DNA of 37,857 nt from a virus. The DNA lies in IMG/VR virus record IMGVR_UViG_3300032092_005293, positions 1-37,857 of that record; one strand, 5' to 3'. Below are positions 18,036 to 26,044 of this stretch, one piece after another; the first letter of the stretch is position 1; each line of letters begins with the position of its first letter. The notes beneath the pieces were generated by a model. That model was not told the DNA's origin, searched no databases, and was given only the letters and a program-made list of their open reading frames with translations. Position numbers and translations under genes: made by a program.

Positions 18036-18303
18036 CCACAACACCTACTTTCGGCGTGCCATGTTTGTCAAAGACCCCGTCAAAAGCCTCAATCACTTCC
18101 GCAGCAGTTATTGCGCCGGGAGGCCTCGGCAACGGCTTCACTCCTATAAAGCAGCCGGACTCAACATCCACAACGCTAAGCATCTGGCAGCCCAATTTGG
18201 GCGGCGTGTCCAGTGTTTGGTAGGGCTGAGTAACAACCAGCCCCAGAGCAAACCACTCCCGGTGACTATGGCGGTCAAAAATCTCCTGATTGGTGAGCTG
18301 CAT
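17815..18303 (-). CDS. Antisense transposase-like protein lacking catalytic residues
   Basis: A 162-residue frame on the strand opposite to the early operon. Its sequence resembles the catalytic domain of the prophage transposase. SVVDVESGCF corresponds to AAYDTFTGGW. FDKHGTPKVGVVVMPSVWQSAA corresponds to MESHGTKPQLIIFEKGRWASDA. LGLMNWPSMCEGDRF corresponds to CGVIVHHAADSNGKAEIEGAF. The acidic residues of the transposase are replaced at the matching places (by Ala/Leu, Met and Ala/Leu). It starts at ATG 18303, with an in-frame stop two codons upstream. It is either a decayed transposase fragment or a retained inactive paralog. The similarity was judged by eye. Confidence 0.55.
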   Translation of the reverse strand: MQLTNQEIFDRHSHREWFALGLVVTQPYQTLDTPPKLGCQMLSVVDVESGCFIGVKPLPRPPGAITAAEVIEAFDGVFDKHGTPKVGVVVMPSVWQSAAAYVERRSDSPNIQNLNDLGLMNWPSMCEGDRFALAMHFQQRGLQIEWSEDDVPPVPTWRFADD

Positions 18304-18356
18304 CGGTCACAAAACCGCCACTGCCAGGAATTGTAAACCCCAAACCCCAACACCCC

Positions 18357-18641
18357 ATGCCCGCGACCATCGTCCGCTACGAACTCACCGCCAAGCGCTG
18401 CCGCCTGTCGATCCCTCAAGGCGCTATCGTGCTGAATGCCATGCTCACCCCGCAGCTCAACTGCGTGAGCCTGCATGTCCTCTGCGATCTGGCCGCCCCC
18501 AGCGAAGAACGGTTCTTCGCCTTCTACGCCACCGGCGAGGAGCTGCCGCAGCACATCTGGGACAGCGTGCCGGTGCAGAGCCTGCCCAATGGCACGCACC
18601 TCTTCGAGATCCCGGAGCGGTTCCTCGCCACCCCCGCCTGA
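18357..18641 (+). CDS. Small phage protein (resembles DUF7352-type)
   Basis: A 94-residue protein with a compact beta-rich look: IVRYELTAKRCRLSIPQGAIVLNAMLTP, LHVLCDLAAPSEERFFAFYATGEELP and a C-terminal GTHLFEIPERF. The pattern of a Y/W strand, P-x-GA-x-xL, a short strand with FxxYxTGE, then a terminal FE-type strand is found in small phage proteins of the DUF7352 kind. The function is unknown. A CA-rich leader lies before the ATG. Confidence 0.65.
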   Translation: MPATIVRYELTAKRCRLSIPQGAIVLNAMLTPQLNCVSLHVLCDLAAPSEERFFAFYATGEELPQHIWDSVPVQSLPNGTHLFEIPERFLATPA

Positions 18642-18668
18642 TTTCTTCACCCCAACTACTGCATCCAC

Positions 18669-19721
18669 ATGACCGCCACACCACCAGTCACCGTCATTAA
18701 GCCCGAGACCCCGGAAGAATGGGAACGCCAAAATTGCCGCGAAACCCGGGAAGCCGCCGCTGCCGACTCCTTCCTTGCCGACAATCCGGAGGGCACACCG
18801 CCGCCGCCGCGAGTCCTCATCAAAGTCGGCGACTCCTACTATCCGGCCCGCCTTTCGGAGGGCTATGCGCTGATCGGCGACTGGCGCGAGACGCCTGAGT
18901 TTGACCGGCTGGTTGGCAGCGCCATCCGTGACGGCAAATTCCAGCAAGCCGTCCTCGGCCGACTGGTCAAAGATGAGGTCACCGGCTTTGAAGTCTTCGA
19001 GATCGAAGACGGCCGCCACCGCTTCTGGGCCGCTCAGGCCGGGAGCCTGCATCACATCGAGGGGGCCATCACGGCCATGCCTTTCAATGAACTGGCCGTC
19101 CGCAGCCTCTGTGAGCGCCTGCACATGCCCAAGGGAGCCCGCGCCTACCTCGTCTGGCCTCTCCTCGCCCCCCAGATTGAGGCCAACAAAGCGGCTCGCA
19201 AGGCCCGCGGCATTGAGGTTTTGAAGCAGGTAAACGCTAAGAAGCGGAAGGGTGAGGCCACGGAAAGTGGATTGAATCAACTTTCCGTGCCGGAGACCCT
19301 TTCGGACATCCTTGAAGGCGAAATTTCCGAAGCGGATGAAAAATCGCTCGTCAAACTGGCCGCCGAATACGGAATTGAGCGCACCCTTTTGGATCAGGCC
19401 CGCCGGGTGCATGAAATCTTTGCCCGCCGCAAGGATCTGAAGGCCGAAAACGAGCCGCTGATTCTGGCTGGTGATCTGGGAATGGGAGCCTTTCTGGCCG
19501 GCTGTGCCGGGAAAGAGGCCACGGCCGGCAAAGAGCGCAAAGACGCGCCGCCCGCCACGCTGCTTGCCCGCTCCTTCAAAGACCTCTCCATCCGTTTTGC
19601 CCCGGACCGCTGGAACGCCATCCCGGAGCCTGAACGCCCGGTCGTGGCCGGTCAATTCGTCGAGACCGTCCTCGCCCTCCCGGAGGATGTCCGCACCCGC
19701 CTCAAACTCGCGCTCACCTGA
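18669..19721 (+). CDS. ParB-like nuclease-fold protein
   Basis: A 350-residue protein with a ParB-like motif region: FQQAVLGRLVKDEVTGFEVF followed by EIEDGRHRFWAAQ (D114-R118 as DGRHR), the usual signature of ParB/Srx-fold domains. A helical region follows (RARAYLVW to QIEANKAARKARG) and then a long charged C-terminal half. It precedes an HTH gene and the transposase, so a role in phage transposition, replication or partition-like DNA binding is plausible. ParB-like proteins occur in the early regions of several transposable phages. Confidence 0.7.
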   Translation: MTATPPVTVIKPETPEEWERQNCRETREAAAADSFLADNPEGTPPPPRVLIKVGDSYYPARLSEGYALIGDWRETPEFDRLVGSAIRDGKFQQAVLGRLVKDEVTGFEVFEIEDGRHRFWAAQAGSLHHIEGAITAMPFNELAVRSLCERLHMPKGARAYLVWPLLAPQIEANKAARKARGIEVLKQVNAKKRKGEATESGLNQLSVPETLSDILEGEISEADEKSLVKLAAEYGIERTLLDQARRVHEIFARRKDLKAENEPLILAGDLGMGAFLAGCAGKEATAGKERKDAPPATLLARSFKDLSIRFAPDRWNAIPEPERPVVAGQFVETVLALPEDVRTRLKLALT

Positions 19722-19725
19722 GATC

Positions 19726-20064
19726 ATGAGCATGACCGCCGCAGGCCTCAATCTGACCCGCCGCCCCGTGCATCCGCGCGCCGCCGTGTCTGTCCGCAGC
19801 CGGGACTTTGCCTTCCATGTCTGGACAGGCTGCCGCCGGGCACTGGAGACGGCTGCCACTCAGCAGGGCTGGAACCTCACCGCCCTCAGCGAGAGCACCG
19901 GCCTCCACACCACCACCATTCACCGCGCCATGCGCGGTCAGGACCGGCTCAGCGTGGAGACCTTCACCCAGCTCACTGCCGCCCTCGGGCTGGATCCTGT
20001 GCGCGTGCTCAGCGCCGCCATGCAGTCCGCCGCCGATACCGTCGCCAATCCCACAGTTCTCTAA
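19726..20064 (+). CDS. HTH DNA-binding protein upstream of transposase
   Basis: A 112-residue protein with an XRE-type HTH at about residues 51-73 (LTALSESTGLHTTTIHRAMRGQ) and LSVETFTQLTAALGLDPVRVL after it. The ATG at 19726 lies 4 nt after the stop of the previous gene; the frame extends further upstream but overlaps that gene. It may control the transposase operon or assist the transposase, which lies 12 nt downstream. Confidence 0.75.
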   Translation: MSMTAAGLNLTRRPVHPRAAVSVRSRDFAFHVWTGCRRALETAATQQGWNLTALSESTGLHTTTIHRAMRGQDRLSVETFTQLTAALGLDPVRVLSAAMQSAADTVANPTVL

Positions 20065-20076
20065 CCATCCGCCGCC

Positions 20077-22026
20077 GTGCCCAGTTCCGACTACGCCACC
20101 CGCCTGTTTATCGCCCGCCAGCTGCGCGACCTCACCGCCAATGGAGCCAGTCTGCGCGCTGCCTGTGCGCGACTGAATGTCGCTCTGGCCACGGGCAAGC
20201 TGTGGCTCGACAAGCTGGCCTCCGGCGCAGATCTCGCGGATGCCCGGCGGGAACGCAGCGGACGCAAGCCGGTATGCCCGCTGACAGAGCGCGAGGCCGC
20301 GGCGCTGCGCAGCCTGGTGATGGAAAGGCGCATGACAGAGGACAGCGCCATCCGGGCCTTCATCAAGCATCCGGCGTGCCGGCCTGAGACCCGGGAGTTT
20401 ATCACCCGCCGCCTCCACGCCAGCCACAGCGCGCCGCGGCACACGGCAAAGAAGGAGCGCTGGCCTGATTCCCTGCGCCGCGCCATGCACGTGACGGCCG
20501 GCGACAAGGCGCGCTACTATGGCAAGGATGCCACCCGCAAGGCTAACATCCATGCCGTGCGCAACATGGACATCGTCATGCCGGATGGCCGCACCGTCCA
20601 GCTGCGCCCGCACATGATGTGGCAGTTTGACGACTACTCGACCAATAAGCCCTACTATCTGGAATATGCGGAAGGCCAGTTCCGCTGCTGCCGTCAGGTG
20701 CTGGCAGCCTACGATACATTCACCGGAGGCTGGCTCTGTTTCCTGCACGTCGGGAAGGAGCGCGATCAATATACCGGCGGGGACTGTCTCCGCGTGGCTC
20801 ATCTGGCGATGGAAAGCCACGGCACCAAGCCGCAGCTGATTATCTTTGAGAAAGGCCGCTGGGCATCGGATGCCGTTCAGGGGCTCGCCATCCCCGGCAC
20901 CAGCCGCCGCTGGGGAGCGCTCAGCGAATGCGGTGTCATCGTCCACCATGCCGCCGACTCCAATGGCAAGGCTGAGATCGAAGGGGCCTTCCGCACGCTT
21001 CAGACTGAACTGGCCGGCGGGGCCGACATCGGCCACACCCGCGGCCTGCACGAGCTGGAGAGCGACAACTACCAGCTGGTGAACAAAGGCCGGCGCGATC
21101 CACGGCACTGCGGATTCCTCTCGCTGTCGGACAGCGAGGAGGAACACTACCGCGCCGCCGCGCTGCTCAACTCCCGCCGCCGGGAGCGCCGCTGCCTTGG
21201 GTATGCCAGTGCAGACGAACTCTTCGCAGAATTCCCCGTAGAGAAGAACCCGCTCAAGCCTGAAGAGCGCTGGCTTTTCCTGCCCCACAAGCAGGAGGCT
21301 ACCGTAGGCAGCATCAGCAGCGGGCTGGTAGGCTGCAAAGTGAACGACCGCCGCTACCTCTTTGTGGTGAATGGCATCGCCCCGGGCGTCCACCTGGACA
21401 ACGGGCACCGCGTCTTCATCGCCTTCGATCCGGAGCGCCCGTGGATGGGATGCGCGGTAGGCAATGCGGACACCAGCACCAAAAACCGTGACGAGCACCG
21501 TCTGGGCGCACTGCTGCTGGGTGGCACCGCGCCGATGGCCCCGGCATGGGATGACATCCCGCGGCTGGATCTCCGCAGCCCGGAGGAAAAGCGGAAAGAG
21601 GACAATCAGCACTGGAAGCTCAGGAAAGGGGCCATCACGGCCGCAGACAGCTCCTTCCGCGCCATCCTGCCCGGCGGGAAACGCGGCCTCCGCGCCGTCT
21701 CCCGCAAGACCCGCTCCGGGGATGTCAGAGATGCCGTAATCGGCAGCGAACATGACGACTCGAATGCCGCCGCGGAACTGACGCAACACTACCGCGGGGA
21801 AGCCCCTGGAATGCCCGGCCATTCATCGCCCTCGCCAGAGTCCGCGGAAATGCCTCCGCGGCCGCCGCGGAATGGCCTTCCGGCGCGCGGGAGCGATTCC
21901 AGCGGCATCCAGAGCCAAAACCGGGCCATGCGGCCAGAGCGCATTTCTGAGGCGGTGCCCTCAGACACCGAACTCGAAGCCCTGGAGGCCGCTGCCATGC
22001 GCGCCGCCGGGCTCGTGATTTCCTGA
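20077..22026 (+). CDS. MuA-like DDE transposase
   Basis: A 649-residue transposase for integration and replicative transposition of the phage. The N-terminal part (about 1-140) has helical DNA-binding regions (SLRAACARLNVALATGKLWLDKLASG). The catalytic domain has WQFDDYSTNKPYYLE (D185/D186), YDTFTGGW (D213), LIIFEKGRWASDA (E258 where MuA-like enzymes usually have the second Asp) and NGKAEIEGAF (E302). A beta-barrel-like region (HLDNGHRVFIAFDPERPWMG) follows. The C-terminal 100 residues are low-complexity and end TELEALEAAAMRAAGL, a place where MuA binds MuB. The start is GTG at 20077, 12 nt after the HTH gene. The Glu at the second position is unusual. Confidence 0.88.
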   Translation: MPSSDYATRLFIARQLRDLTANGASLRAACARLNVALATGKLWLDKLASGADLADARRERSGRKPVCPLTEREAAALRSLVMERRMTEDSAIRAFIKHPACRPETREFITRRLHASHSAPRHTAKKERWPDSLRRAMHVTAGDKARYYGKDATRKANIHAVRNMDIVMPDGRTVQLRPHMMWQFDDYSTNKPYYLEYAEGQFRCCRQVLAAYDTFTGGWLCFLHVGKERDQYTGGDCLRVAHLAMESHGTKPQLIIFEKGRWASDAVQGLAIPGTSRRWGALSECGVIVHHAADSNGKAEIEGAFRTLQTELAGGADIGHTRGLHELESDNYQLVNKGRRDPRHCGFLSLSDSEEEHYRAAALLNSRRRERRCLGYASADELFAEFPVEKNPLKPEERWLFLPHKQEATVGSISSGLVGCKVNDRRYLFVVNGIAPGVHLDNGHRVFIAFDPERPWMGCAVGNADTSTKNRDEHRLGALLLGGTAPMAPAWDDIPRLDLRSPEEKRKEDNQHWKLRKGAITAADSSFRAILPGGKRGLRAVSRKTRSGDVRDAVIGSEHDDSNAAAELTQHYRGEAPGMPGHSSPSPESAEMPPRPPRNGLPARGSDSSGIQSQNRAMRPERISEAVPSDTELEALEAAAMRAAGLVIS

Positions 22027-22058
22027 CACACCCCAACCAACCAACCAAGACCAGACAC

Positions 22059-23126
22059 ATGAGCAACAACCCCACTACACCGCCCTCACCGGACGCCACG
22101 GCGATCATGATCCGGAGGCAAACAGAGCAGGCCCTCGCCGGGCTGGCCAATCAAATCGCTGCCTGGTGGCACCGGCAGATGGAGGCGGACTCCAAACTCC
22201 GCAAAGGTGAGCTGCTGCGGCGCTATCCGGCGCTCGGCACCGACAAGACCTTCAACCGCTTTGTGAAAAGCGACTTCAGCGACACGGCCTCCACGCTGGA
22301 TACATGGCTCAGCGATTACCGCACGGTCTGGCAGCAGATCGAAGAGCTGTCCGTAAGGCAGGCCAATACCGGCACCAAAACAACGCTGACGGAATTCTCC
22401 GGCGTGAAGCGTGTCCGCACTGCCGTGGCCGCGCTCACCGGCGAGATCAGCACCCGGCGCATCCTGCTAGTCACTGGCGAGAGCGGCACCGGCAAGAGCT
22501 GCTGTGTCAGCGTCCTCAAGGATCTCTGGGGCGCGCGCGTGGTTTCTGTAGAGGTGATGAACGTCTGGGCCGACAAGCCCAACCGGCTGCTCACCGCCAT
22601 CTGTGAAGCCGTGGACATGAAGACGGAAGGCCTGCCCGCCGGCGCTGCGGACAAGATGCCGCTGCTCATCAAGCATCTGAATGCCACCCGCACCTGTCTG
22701 GTATTGGAGGAAGGCCACCACATGGGGCCGCAGATGCTCAACACGCTCAAGACGCTGGTGAACCAGACGCCCGGCGAATTTGTCATCATCGCCATCCCCA
22801 CGCTGCTGCGCAGGCTTCAGACTGCCGCCTATGAAGAGGCACGCCAGATCTTCGCCTCGCACCGCCTCGCTGAGCGCATCGACCTCAAAGTCACCGCTGG
22901 TGATACGGCACTGCTGCTTACGCACCGCTTTGGCCCATCCAACTCCATCCAGCCCTCTGCCATCTGGCTCACCGATCCGATGCGCGCTCCCAAGCACGGC
23001 AACTTCGGATTCATCCGCGATGTCGCCAACGAAGTCGAGGCGCAGCGCAAACGCGAGGGCACCAGCGGCCCGCTCTGTGCCGATGAAATCACCGCCGCCG
23101 CCGCCGCCGTCATCAACAAACGCTAA
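22059..23126 (+). CDS. MuB-like AAA+ ATPase for target capture
   Basis: A 355-residue ATPase that would bind target DNA, prevent self-integration and activate the transposase. Walker A is VTGESGTGKSCC (G140-S147) and Walker B-like LVLEEGHHMG has E217/E218. FVIIAIPTLLRR probably forms sensor 1 and HRLAERIDL the arginine finger region. Its N-terminal part (about 1-125) is helical (KLRKGELLRRYPALGTDKTF). It follows the transposase by 32 nt, with a CA-rich leader before ATG. The gene pair A-B is the mark of Mu-like transposable phages. Confidence 0.88.
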   Translation: MSNNPTTPPSPDATAIMIRRQTEQALAGLANQIAAWWHRQMEADSKLRKGELLRRYPALGTDKTFNRFVKSDFSDTASTLDTWLSDYRTVWQQIEELSVRQANTGTKTTLTEFSGVKRVRTAVAALTGEISTRRILLVTGESGTGKSCCVSVLKDLWGARVVSVEVMNVWADKPNRLLTAICEAVDMKTEGLPAGAADKMPLLIKHLNATRTCLVLEEGHHMGPQMLNTLKTLVNQTPGEFVIIAIPTLLRRLQTAAYEEARQIFASHRLAERIDLKVTAGDTALLLTHRFGPSNSIQPSAIWLTDPMRAPKHGNFGFIRDVANEVEAQRKREGTSGPLCADEITAAAAAVINKR

Positions 23127-23130
23127 CCAT

Positions 23131-23442
23131 ATGTCTCAGCAAGCACTTATAACAGTAGGGCGTCTGGGACTCCGCATCCTGACTCCTAGCGTCAAGGCAG
23201 GGAGCGATCTAATGGCCATGCTTAGCAAATGCACGGAGGTGGAATTGGATTACCCCCGGGACAACGATGGCACAAGGCTCTGGGATTCTCCGGTCTATAA
23301 ACAAAACACTCTCAAGCTGGAGATGACGATTCTCGAACTTCAGCCGTTGCCGAAGTCCACGCCCAAAGCCGCTGCCCCGCGCCGTGTGAGGGCACTGCCA
23401 CCGACCGGCCCTGTCATCCTCGAACTGCCCTACAGCCCATGA
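23131..23442 (+). CDS. Small phage protein, unknown
   Basis: A 103-residue protein starting at ATG 23131, 4 nt after the ATPase gene stop. It reads MSQQALITVGRLGLRILTPSVKAGSDL, then DYPRDNDGTRLWDSPVY and a Pro-rich, basic C-terminus. No family recognised. Its stop overlaps a following ATG (ATGA) at 23439. Confidence 0.65.
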   Translation: MSQQALITVGRLGLRILTPSVKAGSDLMAMLSKCTEVELDYPRDNDGTRLWDSPVYKQNTLKLEMTILELQPLPKSTPKAAAPRRVRALPPTGPVILELPYSP

Positions 23443-23528
23443 AGCCTGATCTCCTCGCCGCCAGCGGCGCACTCATGCGCTGCCGTCTCAACCTCAATCC
23501 ACCCCAACCTCAAACCAACCCGCTCACC

Positions 23529-23834
23529 ATGTTCGCACTTACCCGCCGCACTATCACTATCATCCACCGCGCCGCGGTGGGCATTGCCACCGCCAACGCC
23601 TGCATTGCCGGATTCATGATCGGCCTGCTCGCCCATCCGGATGGAGGCACCGCCATGCAGCTCGTGTTCTGCATCGCCGCCATCTTCTGGACGCTCGTGG
23701 CACTCCTCGTGGCCATGAAGACCCGCCAGCATCCCCGCGGCTTTATCCCCCTGCAACGCAACGTCGAGCCGGATGCCTTTGGCGACCTGCGGTTCATCAC
23801 CAGCGACGGCACCGCCAGCCGTGATGAGGACTAA
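23529..23834 (+). CDS. Small membrane protein
   Basis: A 101-residue protein with two membrane segments (about 14-35 and 43-63) and a basic cytoplasmic tail (KTRQHPRGFIPLQRN). The ATG at 23529 follows a CA-rich leader like those before other genes here. The frame is open from 23439, where an ATGA overlap with the previous gene offers an alternative, longer start. No family is known; a role in superinfection exclusion or lysis timing would be a guess. Confidence 0.65.
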   Translation: MFALTRRTITIIHRAAVGIATANACIAGFMIGLLAHPDGGTAMQLVFCIAAIFWTLVALLVAMKTRQHPRGFIPLQRNVEPDAFGDLRFITSDGTASRDED

Positions 23835-23860
23835 TCATTCAATTCCCACTCTAACACGCT

Positions 23861-24139
23861 ATGAAAGCACAGAAGCCCCTGAGTCCCGCCGCCGCCCTCC
23901 GCAATGAACTCCGCACCCTCGAACGGGCGCAGGATAAAGTCGTGGGCGATGCCGCCAAAGAAGACCGCCGCCTGATCCGCAGCTACAACGCCGGCCGCAA
24001 GAAACTCGACCAACAGCTGAGGAAGCTGGACGCCGATTTCAATCAGAAGACCCGCATCCTGAATCGCAACGTGGACCGCACGTTGAAGAACATCAGCAGC
24101 CGCATCGCGAAGCTCAACTCCCGCCTCGCGGCTCTCTAA
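23861..24139 (+). CDS. Coiled-coil early protein
   Basis: A 92-residue, highly charged, helical protein (LRNELRTLERAQDKVVGDAAKEDRRL, KKLDQQLRKLDADFNQKTRIL) with heptad-type spacing along most of its length. It is basic overall and could bind DNA or form a fibre. In Mu-like phages, helical early proteins near A-B include Gam, a DNA-end protector, but I see no Gam signature. Confidence 0.65.
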   Translation: MKAQKPLSPAAALRNELRTLERAQDKVVGDAAKEDRRLIRSYNAGRKKLDQQLRKLDADFNQKTRILNRNVDRTLKNISSRIAKLNSRLAAL

Positions 24140-24165
24140 TCCGTAAACCCTGCGCATCCACGATT

Positions 24166-24663
24166 ATGAAACCCGCTCAACTCTCCGCTCTCGTTGACGA
24201 GGGCATCACACTCCGCCTCGAAATCGACACCCGCGAGAAACGCCTCAAGGAAATCGAAAAGCAGCTGAAGGCCCATGCCGAAGCCAATCCGGAAGATCAC
24301 GTCCCCCTCAAGGATGAAGAACGCGAAGGCACCCGCCTCCTGTGCGCCGGCAGCCGCGGCATCGTGCCGGTCATCTTCACCAGTGATCTCCTGATGCAAA
24401 GCATTCCCGAGGGCTCAGACAAGCTGGAAGAACTCACGGCGCTGGCTGGTGAAACACTCGGCCAGTTCTATGTCCGCTCCGTCGCCTACACCGCCGCGCA
24501 TACCAAAGCCGGCAAGTTCGACGGCAAGGCCTTCCGCGCCGCAGCCCGCGAGCTGCTGCCAGATCCGGAGCGCTTCATCGCCGCCTGTGTGCGCCGCAAC
24601 AGAGACGGCATCCCTGTCAGTCAAACCAAGGTCGCATGGGATGAAGTGACGACCGCAGCCTGA
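24166..24663 (+). CDS. Early phage protein, unknown (Gam analogue possible)
   Basis: A 165-residue protein. The N-terminus is a coiled coil (ITLRLEIDTREKRLKEIEKQLKAHA). The middle is compact with LLCAGSRGIVPVIFTSDLLMQSIP, and the C-terminus is basic and helical (FDGKAFRAAARELLPDPERFIAACVRRN). Length and coiled-coil start resemble Mu Gam (about 174 residues) only loosely. I have no firm family. Confidence 0.65.
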   Translation: MKPAQLSALVDEGITLRLEIDTREKRLKEIEKQLKAHAEANPEDHVPLKDEEREGTRLLCAGSRGIVPVIFTSDLLMQSIPEGSDKLEELTALAGETLGQFYVRSVAYTAAHTKAGKFDGKAFRAAARELLPDPERFIAACVRRNRDGIPVSQTKVAWDEVTTAA

Positions 24664-24673
24664 TTCCGCCGCC

Positions 24674-24883
24674 ATGACGCCAGCCGTTTCCCAGACTGAC
24701 CTCATTCTCGCGGCCCTCCGGGCTGGAGAGAAGCTCACCCAGGGCGAGGCTCTGGAACGGTTTGGCTGCATGAGGCTGCCCAGCCGCATCGACGAACTCC
24801 ATAAGCGCGGCATCCGCACGCACCGTGAGATGATCAAGCTGCCCAACGGAAAGCACGTCGCTCAATATTCACTCGCTGACTGA
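24674..24883 (+). CDS. Small winged-helix protein (HTH_39-type)
   Basis: A 69-residue protein: TDLILAALRAGEKLTQGEALERFGCMRLPSRIDELHKRG, then HREMIKLPNGKHVAQYSL. The layout of helix, helix-turn-helix with xxGCxRLxxRIxEL and a C-terminal two-strand wing is typical of the small phage HTH_39-type domain. Probably a DNA-binding regulator. It starts 10 nt after the previous stop. Confidence 0.75.
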   Translation: MTPAVSQTDLILAALRAGEKLTQGEALERFGCMRLPSRIDELHKRGIRTHREMIKLPNGKHVAQYSLAD

Positions 24884-24887
24884 TCGC

Positions 24888-25073
24888 ATGAAAACCAAAT
24901 GCCCCGGCTGCTCAGGCGAGCGCCGCAAAAACCAGATCGTCTGCATCGCGTGTTGGAGGCGGCTTCCGGACGCGCTGCGGAATGACTTCCGCCACGCCAG
25001 CGGCCTGGAGGCGAAGCGCACCGCGGTGCGAGGCATCCTCGATCACTTCAACGGCACACCCTCATTCCTCTGA
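24888..25073 (+). CDS. Small zinc-ribbon protein
   Basis: A 61-residue protein with two CxxC pairs (CPGC at residues 5-8 and CIAC at 19-22), a clear zinc ribbon, followed by a helix (RRLPDALRNDFRHASGLEAKR). It starts 4 nt after the HTH gene. Probably DNA or protein binding. Such small zinc ribbons are common in phage early regions. Confidence 0.72.
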   Translation: MKTKCPGCSGERRKNQIVCIACWRRLPDALRNDFRHASGLEAKRTAVRGILDHFNGTPSFL

Positions 25074-25074
25074 G

Positions 25075-25314
25075 ATGAAGGCTGAAGAAGTCATCCGCGG
25101 CCGGAAGGTATTCTGGGCAGGCCTCACCTGGCATAAAGGCCAGCCGACGCCCTATCTCCGCGAGGGCATCATCATCGGCACCCGCTGGAACAAAGTGGAG
25201 GTGCAGTGCCCGGATGGCAGCGTGTTCCTCAAGAAGCGCGAGAAGCTCCACACCGATCTCAAGCAGGCACAGGCCCAACTCCAAAAGCTCACCGCGCAAA
25301 TGCAGCGCCACTAA
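25075..25314 (+). CDS. Small phage protein, unknown
   Basis: A 79-residue protein from ATG 25075, just after the previous TGA. The first part is beta-like (VIRGRKVFWAGLTWHKGQPTP, NKVEVQCPDGSVFLKKREKL) and the C-terminus is a coiled helix (DLKQAQAQLQKLTAQMQ). No family recognised. Confidence 0.62.
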   Translation: MKAEEVIRGRKVFWAGLTWHKGQPTPYLREGIIIGTRWNKVEVQCPDGSVFLKKREKLHTDLKQAQAQLQKLTAQMQRH

Positions 25315-25315
25315 G

Positions 25316-26032
25316 ATGACCTATCAACTGCTTGGATCCTCCATTCCCCGCCAGGCGGCCCCGGCAGCCGCGGCCCCGGCAGCCGCGGCCACGCCGGCAG
25401 CAACTGCCCCGGCACCAGCACTGGCACCGCGGCAGCGCTGGACTCACAAGCCCCTGTCGGCTGATCAGCGCTCTACCATTGGCCGTCTGGGATCGCAGGC
25501 CTACAAAGCAGAGGCAGAGCGCGGCATCGTGACCGTGCCGGCCACGGGCAAGGACGCCGCCGCTCAGCAGTGGCGGCATGAGGAATACTTCAAAGTCACC
25601 GGCCATCATGACCTTGATGCCTGCCATCAGGGCCACTTCCGCGGTCTCTGTGCTCACTTCCGGGCATTGATCGGCACGCCCGCGGCGGCCGCGCGGAGCT
25701 TCCGCGATTCCATGCGCACCGGCCGGGTCAAAAGCAGCGGCGATGCCAATGATACTCACGAGGCCCGCGAGATGTGGCGCAACCTCATCAACCAGGAGTT
25801 GGATGAACTGGGATGGAAGCCCGGCTATGCCTACGTCATCTGCGAACAGAAGTTTAAGTGCAAACTCAACGCCGCCACCGCGGCCACGCTGGAGAAGGTG
25901 TTCTACCAGATCCGCAGCAACGCACAGGCGAAGCGCAAGAAAGGCGAGCTGCCACCACCTGGCACGCCCTCGCCACGCCTCAAGATCATCAAGCCCGGCG
26001 ATCTCGACGAGATGCCGGACATCCCCTTTTAA
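25316..26032 (+). CDS. Middle-region phage protein, unknown
   Basis: A 238-residue protein from ATG 25316, directly after the previous stop. The N-terminal 40 residues are an Ala/Pro linker encoded by a short repeat of gccgcggccccggca type. The body has TIGRLGSQAYKAEAERGIV, HDLDACHQGHFRGLCAHFRALIG, DTHEAREMWRNLINQELDELGW and a basic C-terminus ending DEMPDIPF. It is not a recognisable GemA/gp16 or Mor protein, although the position between B and the head genes is where those lie in Mu. Confidence 0.68.
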   Translation: MTYQLLGSSIPRQAAPAAAAPAAAATPAATAPAPALAPRQRWTHKPLSADQRSTIGRLGSQAYKAEAERGIVTVPATGKDAAAQQWRHEEYFKVTGHHDLDACHQGHFRGLCAHFRALIGTPAAAARSFRDSMRTGRVKSSGDANDTHEAREMWRNLINQELDELGWKPGYAYVICEQKFKCKLNAATAATLEKVFYQIRSNAQAKRKKGELPPPGTPSPRLKIIKPGDLDEMPDIPF

Positions 26033-26044
26033 CCGCCGACTGCT

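Noticed and set aside
17896-18336. Plus-strand 146-residue frame opposite the transposase-like antisense gene.
   Set aside because: Composition is basic and irregular, and the minus-strand frame shows recognisable similarity to the transposase.
18144-19859. Minus-strand open frame of 571 residues opposite the ParB-like gene.
   Set aside because: Low-complexity shadow; the plus-strand gene has a ParB-like motif and fits the operon.
19714-21822. Minus-strand 702-residue frame opposite the transposase.
   Set aside because: Shadow of the transposase gene, which has a readable catalytic domain.
25316-26032. GemA/gp16 or Mor-like regulator at this place in the Mu order.
   Set aside because: No recognisable GemA or Mor motif; left as unknown.
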